Assembly (NCBI GenBank): GCA_029449245.1
Contig: JANATF010000001.1
Span: 868,001 to 932,000 of the forward strand
Reading direction: 5' to 3'
Length of the DNA: 64,000 nucleotides
Origin: Mortierella alpina
Lineage: Eukaryota; Mortierellomycota; Mortierellomycetes; Mortierellales; Mortierellaceae
Translations under genes and position numbers: made by a program
Part shown: in pieces, positions 44,851-57,505 of the stretch
Numbering within the stretch: position 1 is the first letter of the stretch
Layout of the letters: each line of letters opens with the position of its first letter
The notes under the pieces: model-generated
The model's database searches: none
Told to the model about the DNA's origin: nothing
What the model saw: only the letters and a program-made list of their open reading frames with translations

Positions 44851-46155
44851 GATTCTTGAAATTGGTTATATATGCAATTCAAGCAGCTGAGACGATCGAG
44901 TTTGCTCTGGACAAGCCCACCGTACCAGCAGCATCGCATTATACGCATTCGGTACTAGTCGACGAGCATTCGCAAGAACCGGCCCTGATCGGTCAATAAG
45001 AGGCGCCATTTGGTTACTATGGCCCATATGCAAGTGCCTGGGATCTCAAGCACAATGGGCCGGTGCTTCAATTTAGGTTTGTGCGCTATGCAAAATGACA
45101 TATAATGCTGTATAAACACCATGCAGCGCGCAACTGAGTCCTACCGGATCGCTTTGAGTGCCTAGCACCGTTACCAAAGGCACCAGGCAGCCATCTTGAG
45201 TCCGGGGGCTCTCTCTTTCCCTGATCGATATCGTATGACCACAGCTTTGGAGTGCGACTTTGCTAATTCAGTTTTTGGTCATTGCATCGACTTTCTCGAA
45301 CCCTGGAAGTGTGCTGCATCGCGCCCGGCACTCTTTTCTTAGTTTGCTCATCTTCGCAATCTGGGTCGCTGAATCGTCTCGTTCGTCAAGGAGAGGGCTC
45401 ATTTCGATGGCGAATCTTGCCGATTCTTGAAATTGGTTATAAATGCAATTCAAGCAGCTGGGACGATCGAGCTTGCTCTGGACAAGTCCACCATACCAGC
45501 AGTATCGCATTATACGCATTATACGCATTTCGGCACTAGTCGACGGGCATTTGCAAGAATCGGCCCTGATCGGCCAATAAGAGGCGCCATTTGGTTGCTA
45601 TGGCCCATATGCAAGTGCCTGGGATCTCAGGCACAGTGAGCCAGTGCTTTTTTTAGGTTTGTGCGCTGTGCAAAATTACATATAATGCTGCAATAACACC
45701 ATGGAGCGTACCATGGAGTCGTAGCGGATCGCAATGAGTGCCTAGCACCGCTGGCGAGTCCACCCTATAGTTATAGAGATCCATGTCGGCTCCCAGGGCT
45801 CTCTTTAAGCATATGGCCTCAGCTTTGTAGGGTGACATTGCTAATGCACTTTTTTTTGTGGCCTGATCATTCCATCGTCTTTTCTCGAACCCTGGGAGTG
45901 TGCTGCATCACATCAGGTATTCTATTCTTGGTTTACTCATCTTCACCATCTGAGTTGCGGAATCGACCTGTTCGGCAAAGCCAGGGCCCTCTGCGATGGA
46001 GACGGGAATCTTGCCGATTCTTGAAATTGTTTATAATTGCGATTCAAGCAGCTCGGATGATCGTGCTCGCTCTAGATAAGCCCACCGCACCGGTAACATC
46101 CTATTATAAGCGCTTCGGCACTAGTCGACGAGCATGTCTAAGATCCGCCTCTGAC
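44851..46155 (-). repeat. Right arm of the large palindrome, three inverted ~580-bp units
   Basis: The anchor appears inverted at 44954-44963, 45535-45544 and 46120-46129. Coordinates of the three anchor pairs sum to 89469-89474, so the arms are collinear mirror images centred near 44735. Each unit is most like its mirror partner over much of its length. For example, the doubled GCGTATAAT in the middle unit occurs in both arms and in no other unit. Confidence 0.9.
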
Positions 46156-46339
46156 GGCCAATGAGAAGCGGACGAGGGTGGCCATATGGGTGATGTCCCT
46201 AGTTCAAGGATCTTACTGTATATGTGCACTTGATACGGGCCGCAATTGTAGCGCGCTAATGAGCTAGGTTGCTGCAGAGGGGGAAGAAGGCTTGACTTTT
46301 CTGACCAATGACCACCATGATTGTTCTCTATACCGACAG

Positions 46340-46523
46340 TTATTGACGAAGAATCAGGCTGTACTGTGGAGAGTAGTCCTTACTTTCCGTGGTGGGGATT
46401 GTATCAGCAATTGAATCCAACTGGTAAAGATGAGATCAAGACCAGAATTGGTCAAATAGATCGCAGCAGGTGGAAGCTGGTAATGAAAATACGAGTACGA
46501 CAGGGGTTTATAGCAAGTACCAG
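46340..46523 (+). pseudogene. Orphan exon-like segment next to the palindrome
   Basis: Bounded by ACCGACAG and CAG/GTTAGC, splice-site-like ends, a frame reads IDEESGCTVESSPYFPWWGL and then YQQLNPTGKDEIKTRIGQID. It looks like protein but uses A/T-ending codons far more than neighbouring genes. No start, upstream exon or downstream partner was found, so it is probably a relic of a transposon or transferred gene. Confidence 0.3.
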
Positions 46524-46862
46524 GTTAGCTTATGTGTTGCATTCCAGCTGATTAGAGCACTGTACTGCCGTGGTCTTGGAATGGACAAATACAATGTGCA
46601 TTCGTGTGTGCGTCTGTCCGAGGGCCACAAATGCCACTAGTGATCCTTCAAGTAGACGACCGTTGGGATTTGCTGTTGTGCAAGCGTACGCGTATTGCAC
46701 ATGTCGATAGACGCAGCTCCGTTTCAGCCTTGACAGAAGCGTGGCAAGGTGACACTGTGACCAGAACGCAGAAAAATGCCCGCACAGCCCTCTTCCCTCG
46801 TCTTTGTTGTGGTTGGCTGCAACTCTGTTGGGTCTTTTTTTTTTACCTTGCCACCGCATCCA

Positions 46863-46871
46863 TATAAAAAG
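46863..46871 (+). promoter_or_regulatory. TATA box of the asparaginase gene
   Basis: TATAAAAAG, 108 nt before the ATG at 46979, followed by a C/T-rich leader. Confidence 0.55.
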
Positions 46872-46978
46872 GCGCTGCACGCTGCATTCATTTCGCCCGG
46901 CCCTCTCTTTGCTCCTTTCCGCATCACCACACACCCCGCAGTCTGCCTCAATCCCAACAGACTCTCCATTCGACCACC

Positions 46979-49900
46979 ATGCAGCAGCACGCCGACAGCC
47001 TCGACACCATCGCATTCGAAAATGCCGCCGTCGACTACCAGCTGTCGCAATTCATCGACGAGATGCTGCCATGCGGTACGTAAACCCCCGTGCGTATTTT
47101 AGCTCGTGCACCACTTCAAGGCACCTGTGTACTCAGGATCTGCAGGAGGAGACGCACTGACAACTGCTCTATCCCATCGCCCTATTTTCACCATCCATGC
47201 AGAGGTGTCTCGCGTCTTGATCATCTACACTGGAGGTACGATCGGTATGAGCAACACTGCCCAGCACGGGTATGTGCCCGTACCGAACTTCTTGGCCGAG
47301 ACGCTCTCGAAGCAATCTCGCTTCCACGATCTGCCTTCCCTCAACACGGTCTTTGGGAGGCTTTCGCGAACCAACTCCAACGTCGACCTCGAGTCACTGC
47401 CCAACAGTGCGACGCTCAATAAGCATCTGGACCCGGCCATGAACGGCCTTCTCAAAAAGCACAGCATCCCACCAGAGCACGCCACCATCAACGGAACGGC
47501 CTCTGGTGCAAACCTGGCTCCCAACACGCCTGTCAATAAGATCCGCATCCCTTGCTTCTCTCATCTACCCAACAGCCAAGGCAAGATCCCATCGCTGATC
47601 ACACCTCCATCACTCTATGGAAAGAGGATCCGATACTCGATCCTGGAATACGACCCGCTTTTGGACTCGTGCAACATGACGATGAAGGACTGGGTTAGGA
47701 TTGCAACAGACATTGAGGCCAACTACGAGCTCTACGATGCATTCATTGTGCTGCATGGCACAGATACCATGGCCTATACTGCCAGTGCTCTAAGCTTCAT
47801 GCTGGAGGACCTGGGGTAAGTGCGCACAGAGGGTGACTCACTTTTGTCAACGACGTAACTTTTTTTCTCACCATTGTTATTTTGGATTGTTGTCGTGGAA
47901 TTATGAGTCCGTGGGGGTGGTGAGGATGAAAGCGATGGTTGTGTATCTGTTGGGAGGTAAACACAATCCATCTCAGCACCCAACGGTGATCTGATCTACT
48001 GTTCTCAGACATCACTTGGCCGCCCTCTTTTTTTTTTGGTGTCTCCGCAGGGCGGAGTTGGGGAGTGGGACAAGATGTCAGGTTTTTTCACACGGGGGTT
48101 TTGTTATTTGTTAGTGTCCCTTGGCCACGAAAGATGAAAGGGTAAACAAGGTTGCGCGGGACCAATTAGGATCAACACTAACAGCGACCGACCTTGCTTC
48201 CCTTGCCTCGAACCCTTTTCATTCTTTTATGGCCGTACCATCCTTCATGTATATAGAAAGACAGTCATTATCACTGGCTCGCAGGTGCCAATCACGGAGA
48301 TCAGGAACGACGCCATCGATAATCTACTTGGGGCCTTGACCATTGCCGGCCATTTTGTCATCCCCGAGGTCAGTCTGTACTTTGGCAACAAGCTGTTCAG
48401 GGGCAACCGCTCCTCGAAGATGGATGCCATTGACTTTAATGCCTTCGACAGCCCCAACCTGCCGCCCCTTGTGAAGGTCGGGATCAACATTGGTAAACAT
48501 TAGCACCTTTCGAGTTCACTCCCACACAAACGGGTAGTTGATCAAACTGTCGAAGGAGCTTTCAATCGTGTCGTTAAATATGTCTGAAGCACCGCTATAA
48601 CTGACACCGCCGTATGACCATTTCCACTCTTGGTTGCACCCTGTGCCTAGATGTCAACTGGTCAGAGGTCGTACGACCTACCTCGCTTCACAAGTTCAGG
48701 GCCCACAAGTCCATGAACCCAAATGTGGCTAGTTTGCGCCTCTTTCCTGGTATCACTGACACGACCATCCGTACCTTTCTGGCCCCTCCCATTCAAGGTG
48801 TCGTTCTCGAGACTTATGGCGCCGGCAACGCACCCTCGACGCGCGCAGATCTGATTGCCGCCTTAAGGGAGGCCTGCGACCGAGGTGTTATCATTGTCAA
48901 TTGCACGCAGTGCAAGCGTGGATTAGTGACGGATGTCTATCAGACAGGCAAAGTTCTGTACAACGCAGGCGTCATTCCTGGCAACGACATGACGCCCGAG
49001 TGTGCGCTGACGAAACTGTCCTACCTCCTTGGGCACAACTTGCCCATTCCAAAAGTCCGCGAGATGATGACCAAGAATCTGCGCGGCGAATTGACTGTTG
49101 TCCAGCCTCGTACTCGATTCAGTTACATCAACCGCACCCACTCATTGCTACAGTTGCTATTCAGAGCAGCTTCCAATGGCTTACTGACAAAAAATGGAAC
49201 TCCGGTGACCAATGCGTCGCTTGCTCAGGGTAGCAAGATCGATTTGGCGGCGGTGCGGGACTTGAAGCAAGAGAAGCCATTGGAGAGACAGCTGCTGGAA
49301 AAGCACCTTGAGGAGACCACGAACCGATTGGAAAGCAAGAAGTTCAGCTTGGGAAGCAATGATGATCGCTCGGAAACATCTTCGGACTCGGACTCCGTCA
49401 TATCTGAGGCCGAAAGGGTCAATGCACCGCCGCCTGCAGTGGATGGAACTGACCTTGGGATGGGACCTCTCTCGAACGAGGATCAACGGTGGATTGAGCG
49501 CAGCTTGTACCCGCTCTTGATTTGTGGAGCAGCGGGAAGTGGTGACCTCGAGGGTCTGCAGAAGCTGTGGGAAGTCATGGTCGATGGACAGGGTCCCAGC
49601 AAGGTCGTGCAAGGCGTTAGGATTGGAAACAAGTTCGAGGGTGGAAGGGCACCCTCTCCCGGATATTTGGGTGGAACGCCCGTTGTGGGCGGTGATGTAA
49701 TTGGACTGAGCAATGGAGACTGGGAAGGTCGTTCGCCATTGCACATTGCTTGCAGCGCAGGACACCTTGACATTGTCGTTTTCCTGTTGTCGCACGGTGC
49801 TTCCATCCATGTGCGCGACCGCCTGGATCACACACCGTTGTATGATGCTGTGACGAGAGGCACCAGTTTGGAGGTTGTGAAGCTGCTGCGCGATACTGGA

Positions 49901-50209
49901 GCGCACTTTAATTACTCAGAGGTTCAGGACCTAGGCTGGAAGCTGATGATTGCAGCGACTGAGGGCGACCTCAACCGCGTGGCGCTGATTGCGGAAGCAG
50001 GATACGACCTCAACCGACCTCTGTTTGATCAGAGGACTGTGATGCATATCGTCGCGTCGGAACATCGCCATGAGTTGGTGGAGTACCTACTAAACAACTT
50101 TCTAGAGATTGACCTCAGCATCAAGGATCGACTCGGACGTACCTGCGTGGATGATGCAGGTACTTGCGAAGCTTGCCAAAGCTATTTCCGAGCACGACCT
50201 GTTGCATAG
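46979..50209 (+). CDS. Cytosolic type L-asparaginase with C-terminal ankyrin repeats
   Basis: Four exons: 46979-47075, 47203-47815, 48257-48492 and 48651-50209, giving 834 aa. The asparaginase signatures are YTGGTIGMS (first catalytic Thr) and LHGTDTMAYTAS (second catalytic Thr plus Asp). TGSQVPI, GNKLFRGNR and TYGAGNAP complete the domain, which converts asparagine to aspartate and ammonia. An ~80-residue Asn/Ser/Pro-rich insertion separates the first motif from the substrate region. Residues about 675-825 form ankyrin repeats (GRSPLHIACSAGHLDIVVFLL, HTPLYDAVTRG), as in animal ASPG, which pairs the same two domains. Intron 2 (441 nt) is unusually long for this window. The start is the first ATG downstream of the TATA box. 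Confidence 0.93.
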
Positions 50210-50320
50210 AAGAATACAGAAGAGCATCTAAAAGACCCTGTCACCATTGGTATCATAATTGCCGTTGCTATCACTCTCTCTTTAATGTTTGAATGCAGGT
50301 GAGTGTCTACATTATGACTT

Positions 50321-52161
50321 TCAAAGTCTCGCGGCGATTTCCGTCTTGTCTATGCGGCCATTCTTGCTTACTTCTGGCAACTCGGGCTGCACTGGCTGCT
50401 TGGTGTAATCAATCTTGAGTGATCGATTCACGTTCTCTCGTAGAATGAATGCCTGCACACCTGCGTTGTAATCCTCCATGTATCGGTGCCAGTCCATGCC
50501 ACGTCTCAGTCCGCTCTTCAGTTCCACGGGTGCTGCATCGTCAATGGCGAGGGTATTAGTCACGTCAAAGAACCACTCGTTCACTGCAAACGTCTTGAAG
50601 GTCATAGGCACCGCCATGGCTTTGGAAATGCGTACTTTGAGACGCTTGCCATCCTTGTTCTGCGCCAGTGTTCGAATCTGCTCTCCGAATCGACTATCAA
50701 ACCGCCGCTTGAACTCTTGGATCGGGAACATGTCGAAACGAATATCGTCCGAGATCCGACGGCGAGGCTTCTCGACAGCGCGCCAATAGGCTGAAAGGTA
50801 GCTACCAAAGAGACCCCAGGTCATCGGGTTTATGCAACTCGTGCCCACATGGTAGATTGGAGGTTTGACGGAGGAGCTGTCCACAGTGGTGGCCGAGAGC
50901 AGGATCACCTTGGCAACGATGTCTACGGGTATCAAGTCTGTCTTCTTGTTCTATGTGCGAAAAATATGTGCGAAGCATATAGCGATGAGAGTCGTACTTG
51001 AGTAAGGGTGACACATTTAGAAAGATAGAAAGTGAAAGAGAGAGCTAACGATAACCAGGCAACTTGGAATAATCGGACTTACAGGACTACCTATCCACTC
51101 TTGTACCTGGCCAAGAGCACAGGAAATAACGGCTTTGTTAGCGGCCGCGGCACCTTCGACCCAACCAGGGACTGGCTCAGCTAGGGCAGCTGTGACAATG
51201 GACGGGCGGACAATGACAATGGGCAAGCCCATGGTCTTGTAACGCTTTTGGATCAAGTGCTCTGTGAGCGACTTTGAAAATGTATATGTGTTGGGGTATG
51301 TCTTGAGAACAACTGAGCGCTCATAGTTTCTGATCTCCTCATAGCTCATCTTCGAAAGCATCTCGTAAATGGCCTCGGGCTCGCCGAATGGATGGGCATA
51401 GATGGTCTCATCGATGTTGGCGCCAATCATAGGCGCGTTCACGTAGCATGTTGAGATATGGACGAAGGCTGCGAGGTTTTTGATGCCCTGAGCAACAGCA
51501 AAGGTGCGGAACGGCCCTCGGGTATTCATCTAGCGTTTCGATACAAGTACAATCATTTAGGCACTCGCTATGGTAAATCAATTCAAAAAGAAGATAGTGT
51601 GCCGTGCAACAGTAGCCAGCTTCTTACCTCAAGAGCATTGTTCAAAGGATCATCAAAGCTGACGGAGGCAGCACTGTTGATGACCACACGTGTATCCTCT
51701 CGGATCATTGCCAAGTCCTCCTCAGAAAGCCCGAGTCGATCGACGGTGATATCTCCAGCAACTGGGATGATCTTCTTCACAATCCTGTCGTAGAACTCTT
51801 GTGGGCTTGCAAACTGCGCCTTCAAGGTGTCAAAGATCTTGCTTGCAAAGACATCGTGCTCCACACGATCCTGAGGTGTCTTTGTACCTGATATTCTAAC
51901 TAATAGGTATATTCTAGTTGTTAAAACGCACAATGATTGATGGTAAGTGACATTGAACCTATATCTCGTCCAAAGGAGATCGCGCATACAAAATTGCAGA
52001 AACTGAGGCCAGTACTTTGTGATTTCAGGGAAAGATCGCAGTAGCTTCTCGAGGATGGTCTTGCCAACGAATCCTGTTGCTCCTGTCAGAAATATGACAT
52101 TGTTTTCCTTGTAAAAGTCCAGAACCTTGGTGGGTCCGTATTTGAATTGTGAAGGGGACAT
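50321..52161 (-). CDS. Fatty acyl-CoA reductase (alcohol-forming, FAR family)
   Basis: Four exons in transcript order: 52161-52016, 51913-51628, 51529-51083 and 50950-50321, giving 502 aa. The NAD(P)H-binding motif TGATGFVG lies at residues 26-33, then IYLLVRISG and VINSAASVSFDDPL. The catalytic YTFSK (YxxxK, Tyr226/Lys230) follows, then VRPSIV and PGWVEG. This is the Male-sterility/NAD-binding-4 fold that reduces fatty acyl-CoA to a fatty alcohol in two steps. The C-terminal ~200 residues correspond to the family's second domain but are divergent. It is tail-to-tail with the asparaginase gene, 111 bp between stops. Possible products are fatty alcohols for waxes, ether lipids or a specialised metabolite. 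Confidence 0.9.
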
Positions 52162-54202
52162 GCTCAGTGGTCCGATGATGTCCTGATGCTTGTTCGAAGT
52201 AACGACTGAGATGGTTATATATACTGATGATATGCTGGTGATATGCTGGTTGAATACAGGTTTGATGGACGCGGGATGCTAAGGCTGGAGCGTTGATGTG
52301 TTAAAGATACGTAATGCTGAAACTAGCGTGGTGTAGACGAACAACAAAGTGCCGACGCTCCTACCTTCTATTTTTGTCTCGTAAGTGATGTCTTGCGAGT
52401 ATTGCTGAGAATGGGAATGACTTGGAACAATGAAGTATGGCGGCAAAGAGTAATGAGCCGACCTGACTATAGAGAGCGAGAGGACCAAAGGGGACTTGGT
52501 AGCACGTCTGTCGTGATTGTGTGTTTGATGGTTTGTACGGGCAGGGTTGGTTTGCTCTCAGTCCATGGCAGAATTGATGCCTTTTTATCTGTATTTTTTT
52601 CTCTGGTTGCGCTCGTATCCCCCCTGTCAACCCTTCATATGTTTGTCACTACAGTCTAGATCTGGTTTCCAACTTCTTTTTTTTTAGGTTTTTATCCAAC
52701 AGCCAGCTTGTTTCGACACCAACACCGTGCTTCATACGCGAAATGGAACCTTGTTCACCACTGGCAGCACTACAACCGCTCCCACATCAAGCAGAAATCC
52801 CAGACGAGATCAAGAACTTCGCGCGACAGAAGCACTACGGGTCGGAGCAATGGTATTGAGCCGTGTTCCCGCCGATTTTGAACGTAGTGCCATCGGAAGA
52901 CCGTCCTTCTTCGAGTCAGCAACAACGGCTGCATGTATTCTTACGATTTACATATCAATATGGTATGGCCAGGGCCTGCGGTATTGCTGAGAGTGAAGAT
53001 TGAGAAACGAATCGGTACACTCATCGTCCAAGTTACATATAATTTTTTACAATATTTCGGATCGGCATTGGTACTGCCGCAAAGGTCGATCAATACCATC
53101 GCATAGAATCGGGATTGGTGTTCATGTGGCAAGTGCTGGGCTCGATACAAAAATAGAGAGACAACTGTTAAGGCTCTGCAAACACTTAACATTGCGTGGT
53201 TGGTATGTTTGCGATAACGGCCCGACAGATCAACTGAGCTATAGGAGCACATGCCGATCCATAACTCAGTTCTCGTCAATGCGTTAATTTACTGGTAATG
53301 CATTGCTATTGATGGGAGGTCAAGGTTATTCTTTCTCTGCGGGTGACGCATGGATGCTTGTACCTTAGAGATACATCGTGCACCTGTCCGCTATGTGCTT
53401 ATCTGACTGAGTTGCATTATTTTACTCAGTAGGCTGAGGGCATGGATAAAGTATGCGCGCAAGCGGGGTCTGGACAATAGTGTCTGTGATCTGAAATGAA
53501 CAAAGAATGACCATATTAAATGGCCGCGCACCGCGTGCGCGTATTCGTTCGCGTGTTTCTGGTTCTCTTGAGACAACTAACATGGAAGCAAGTTGGGGAT
53601 AGAGTTTGACCGTGTAAAGTTCTTCCGTGCTTCTGTCTTTATGTTAAATTATCTTAAGTATCGCGCTATCTCCTTACGTTAACCTTAGGTTTTCCTTAAG
53701 TCGGCCGCAAAATGAGAGCCGCATTCAAAGTGGTGCAATGAATTGCTTCATTCTTGCGCTGCTTATTGAACATGCCCACGCTGCGCTGATAGTCTACATA
53801 CTGTCAGAGCTGACCATATTCCGCACATGTCTCTAATATTACACCAAGAGGCATCACCAGGCAGACAGATGCCGCCATTCGGAAGCGCATGTTTCGCTCC
53901 ATGCTTACGAGCGTCAGCGATACCATTACTCATACCCCGGCAATACTTTTTGTCAATTATCCTCGGTCATTCGGGCTTTGGATCTGATCTTTCTTTTACA
54001 CGCTTCGACACTTACGCCTTTTGGAACATACCTCCACCTCCATTGGGATTTCCGCGCACCCTGACTTGGACTACACGCAACTGCCTTAAACGGGGTTCGT
54101 CGTCATTGTAGTCTTGCTACGTTACATAAAAAAAGCAAGTGCATTCTTTTGGTCTGACGATTAATCCTTCTGCCTCTCCTTTTCATCACAGAACACACGG
54201 CT
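52162..54202. other. Intergenic region between FAR and P450
   Basis: About 2 kb between divergent starts. One short coding-like stretch, ATG 52743 to TGA 52859, reads IPDEIKNFARQKHYG and might be a first exon (a GT follows GAGCAATG), but no second exon was found. The rest is AT-richer with short frames. No repeat or RNA gene was seen. Confidence 0.45.
52216..52223 (-). promoter_or_regulatory. TATA-like element of the FAR gene
   Basis: TATATATA 55 nt before the FAR start codon on the minus strand. Spacing to the ATG is short, so the leader would be very brief. Confidence 0.35.
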
Positions 54203-56026
54203 ATGACTATTCTTAACCTGGTCGAGAAGGCAACACAACAATCTGTCGTGTCCATGGCCGTAACGCTGTCGGCGCTGCTTACTTATGGCTTTTACAAAAC
54301 TTGGCTGTACCCTCATCACATTGATCCTCTGTCAAAGATTCATGGTCCGAGTCCCTCCAAGATACCGTTCCTAGGGAACATGCTCGCCCTCACAAAAAAG
54401 AAGCCGATGATGACTCTGTACGACTGGGCAATGGAATACCCAGGATCAATCTACCGCTACTATTGGTTTACTCGGCTGACTCTGATGACCTCGGATCCTG
54501 TCACGGTCGGTTACGTCCTGGGCAAGAATAACGACAACTGGCTCAAAAGTCAAGGTACTGAGGACATGTTTGAGCAGAACCTGGGACATTCGCTCTTGTC
54601 AATGAGGAGTCACGAGCACACGGCCCATCGCAAGTACCTTATGGCTGGATTCAAGCACACGTATCTGAAATCGATGACTACCGCGTTCCAACGAGTTGCC
54701 GAGGACTTGATTGAGGTCTGGAAGGAGCGACTACCGACAACACCGAGCCCTGACGTTGCAAAGGAGGAACGCTGGGAGTATGGAGGGCACACATACACCA
54801 CAATTGATCTAGAGCCCTCCTTTTACTGCTTGACGCTGGACTCTATTGGACAGTTTGCTCTTGGACGAGGATTTGATGCCATTAAGCAGCCCATCGGCCC
54901 CGAATTCGACAACTACAAGATTATCGTCGATTCGTTCAAGGTCACTCTACTGACAATGTTGCCATTCTCAAACTGGATCCCTACACGGACAAATCGCCGC
55001 GCATGGAGCGCTGTCCGCGATTTCAACAAGTCCATGGAGAGCATTGTAGAGGGGCGTAAGCAAGAGTTGATAAGTGAGATAGCCGCAAATGACGGAAAAT
55101 TCTCAGGCGAGGAGGACGCCGTAAGTCAAAAGAAGGACATGTTGACCATGCTATTGATGGACCAGCTGATGGGCGAAGGAGGCACAGATTCGCAGATTCG
55201 TTACGATGTCTTCACTGCAATCTTCGCTGGCCATGTAAGTATTTGTGCTCGGTCTCGGGGTGAATGAGATTCAATACAAATCTGCTTAGCATATGTCTAC
55301 TTCGAACTTTCTAGGAAACAACATCCGCGTCCCTCTCTTGGACATTTTATCAGCTCGCTACCCATCCAAAAGTCCAGGCACGTCTGCGAGAAGAGACCCG
55401 CCAGTTATACAATGACACGGACGGGTCTCCTTCGTACGACGAGCTGAACTCTTTGCCCTACCTCAATGCAGTCATTCGCGAAAGTCTTCGCATTTGGTCT
55501 CCTGTCCCAGTACGTATATAGAGTGATAGTCAGGCAAAAGTTCATTGATACCCATTTCTTGTTTTGTTTGATTAACTAACGCTTCGATCTCATTGCTTTG
55601 CAGCTCAACCTTCGTGTTTCTGTTGAAGATGATTACCTCCCACGCAGTGGCGGTCTCGAACCGCTCCATGTCCCTGCTGGAACCAACCTCCAAATCCCCA
55701 TGTTCATCCTCCAGCGAGATCCCAAGATCTGGGGCCCTGACTCTCTTGAGTTCAACCCTGATCGCTGGCTGGGCAGTGATCCATGCCCTCCTATCATGCC
55801 ACCCAATGGAGTGTGCTACTTTCCGTTCTACCATGGCAAGCGTAGCTGCATCGGAAACAAGATAGCCACTCTGGAGATGAAGATTCATGTCGCAAACTTG
55901 GTGAATTCGTTCGAGTTTGTGGAGACACCAGAGATGCGCGCCAACCAGGGCGACATTGACTGGAGATGGTCTATCAGTCTGAAGCCCTGCCCCGGCGTCA
56001 AGATAGGAGTTCGTCTGGCTAATTAG
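54203..56026 (+). CDS. Cytochrome P450 monooxygenase
   Basis: Three exons, 54203-55234, 55315-55509 and 55604-56026, 549 aa. An N-terminal membrane anchor (VSMAVTLSALLTYGFYKTW) is followed by a proline-rich hinge (GPSPSKIPFLGN), placing it on the ER. The I-helix oxygen-binding motif is FAGHETTS, the exon 1/2 junction falling inside it. The ExxR motif is ESLR, the PERF-like region is FNPDRW, and the heme loop is FYHGKRSCIG with Cys at about residue 491. All invariant residues are present, so it should be active. The CYP family cannot be named from the sequence alone. The spacing, with FAR upstream and a UbiA enzyme converging 250 bp downstream, fits a tailoring role but does not prove one. Confidence 0.93.
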
Positions 56027-56276
56027 ATATAAAAAAAGACAGCGAGCATTGACGGTAGACTAGGTTGACATGACATACAATATACAAATTGCACCCATTA
56101 TTCTTGCGCGTTGCCAGATCTCAAAATCGCTCTGCTAACTTGGTGCGTCGAGAAGATTGTGATGAAGAGTACGACTGACATAGAATAACAAGATATACTT
56201 TCTTCAAGCCGATGCGTGGTGAAAAGTGATGCTATTATTAATTTGTGGAGGTGCTTAGCTATGTAGGAGACAGTAT

Positions 56277-57505
56277 TCACTGAAAGGTGCGCATGGCAGT
56301 CTTGGGCACGCCACTCCAGACCTTAATGGGCACGATATACATGGTCAAGAGAGTGATGAGGGTGCAAATCAACTCTACTGTCTTGTGTCCCTTGGGCACA
56401 GCCTCTCCTTCTACCAGTGGTGTTCCTGGAACCCTCTGCTTGGCGAACAAGACGAGGACACTGAGGAGCAAGAAACCCAAGAAGGGCCACATAATGATCT
56501 CGACCGCCATCACATAGGACGCCCAGGCACCAATGACCACAGCAAACAGGATCATCAGGAACGTCTTGACCTTGCCATATGCAATCAGATATGTGCCCAA
56601 GGCTATATGGGCAGTTGGATCGAGCTTGCGGCAGACCTCGAATGTGAAAGAGCCGCCGAATTGCAGCAGGGCTGCATGCCATGCCAGGATGTTCTTCAGA
56701 GACGAGGCTCCATGGAATGCGGCGATAGGGAACAGGACCATGAGCAACACAACGAGCTGGTGAGTGATCACATAGAGGATGGGACGTGCACTCAGCCAGT
56801 GGCCGCATCCAAACTCCTTGAACATGGCATAGTAGTAAATTGTTGTAGCAAGGCACAACAGTCCGCATGCAAGGTTTTCAACGATAGCCAGCACGATTCC
56901 GTTGATGATGAGGATCAAGACCAAAGTGTGGACGACAACGCTAGCCTCCCGGGCAGTGACCAAACCACGAGGGAGGGGACGCTCTGGATGAGCAACGATG
57001 TCCTATATAGTGGGTTTGGAATAGTGGGCGATAAGTCGTCTGAACGGGAAGCGGAGGTGTTGAACACACTTTGAAAGTTCATCATGACTTACAGTGTCGA
57101 CATCTTTGAGATCATCCATGACTCGGAGTGTGATTAGGAAGAGAGTCTCAATCACCATCGTCCAGAAGAGCTGCCGCAAGGGCAGAGTCTTTGATCCATC
57201 AGAAAGCGCATAGTTGGCGGTGAGGACGTATCCTGCGGCTGTCAGCAGGTAGACAAACAGAGCTACTCGCTCTGAGAAGAACTTTAACCAATTTTTATAT
57301 CTACAAGGGTGTCCCGCAGCAGGAAAAGAAAATAGTGGTTGTGTTGTCAGCAAAGGCCATTTTGGTGGATCAGATAGCATCTGTGATGGCTTGACGGGTT
57401 GTGAAGCGCGTCTTACCCGGAGAACTGAACAAAGATGTCGACTTGACGACTGTTAGCAGTGGAGGAGACCGATATCTGGGAAGTGTTTTTCGCTTCGGCC
57501 TTCAT
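56277..57505 (-). CDS. UbiA-superfamily prenyltransferase, atypical second motif
   Basis: Three exons in transcript order: 57505-57417, 57300-57093 and 57002-56277, giving 340 aa with about eight hydrophobic helices. The first Asp-rich motif is intact and spans intron 2: MDDLKDVDT joined to DIVAHPERPLPRG, the UbiA prenyl-diphosphate/Mg site. The usual second motif (DxxxD) is replaced by MFKEFGCGHWLSARP. That pattern recalls a poorly characterised UbiA-like group, common in bacteria, with a (K/R)EF..xWL segment. UbiA enzymes attach isoprenoid chains to aromatic or other acceptors inside the membrane. Quinone (Coq2) and heme (Cox10) enzymes look different, so this is likely a specialised member. 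The start ATG was set by joining FSG to YKNWLKFFSERV. Confidence 0.88.

Noticed and set aside
43271-46164. Short frames of 60-120 residues in the palindrome units
   Set aside because: The same peptide blocks change frame between units and contain stops, so they are repeat decay and not a maintained gene.
47106-47202. Upstream in-frame start for asparaginase inside intron 1
   Set aside because: The spliced model joins a short conventional first exon to EVSRVLIIYTGG in frame; the intronic reading adds unrelated residues.
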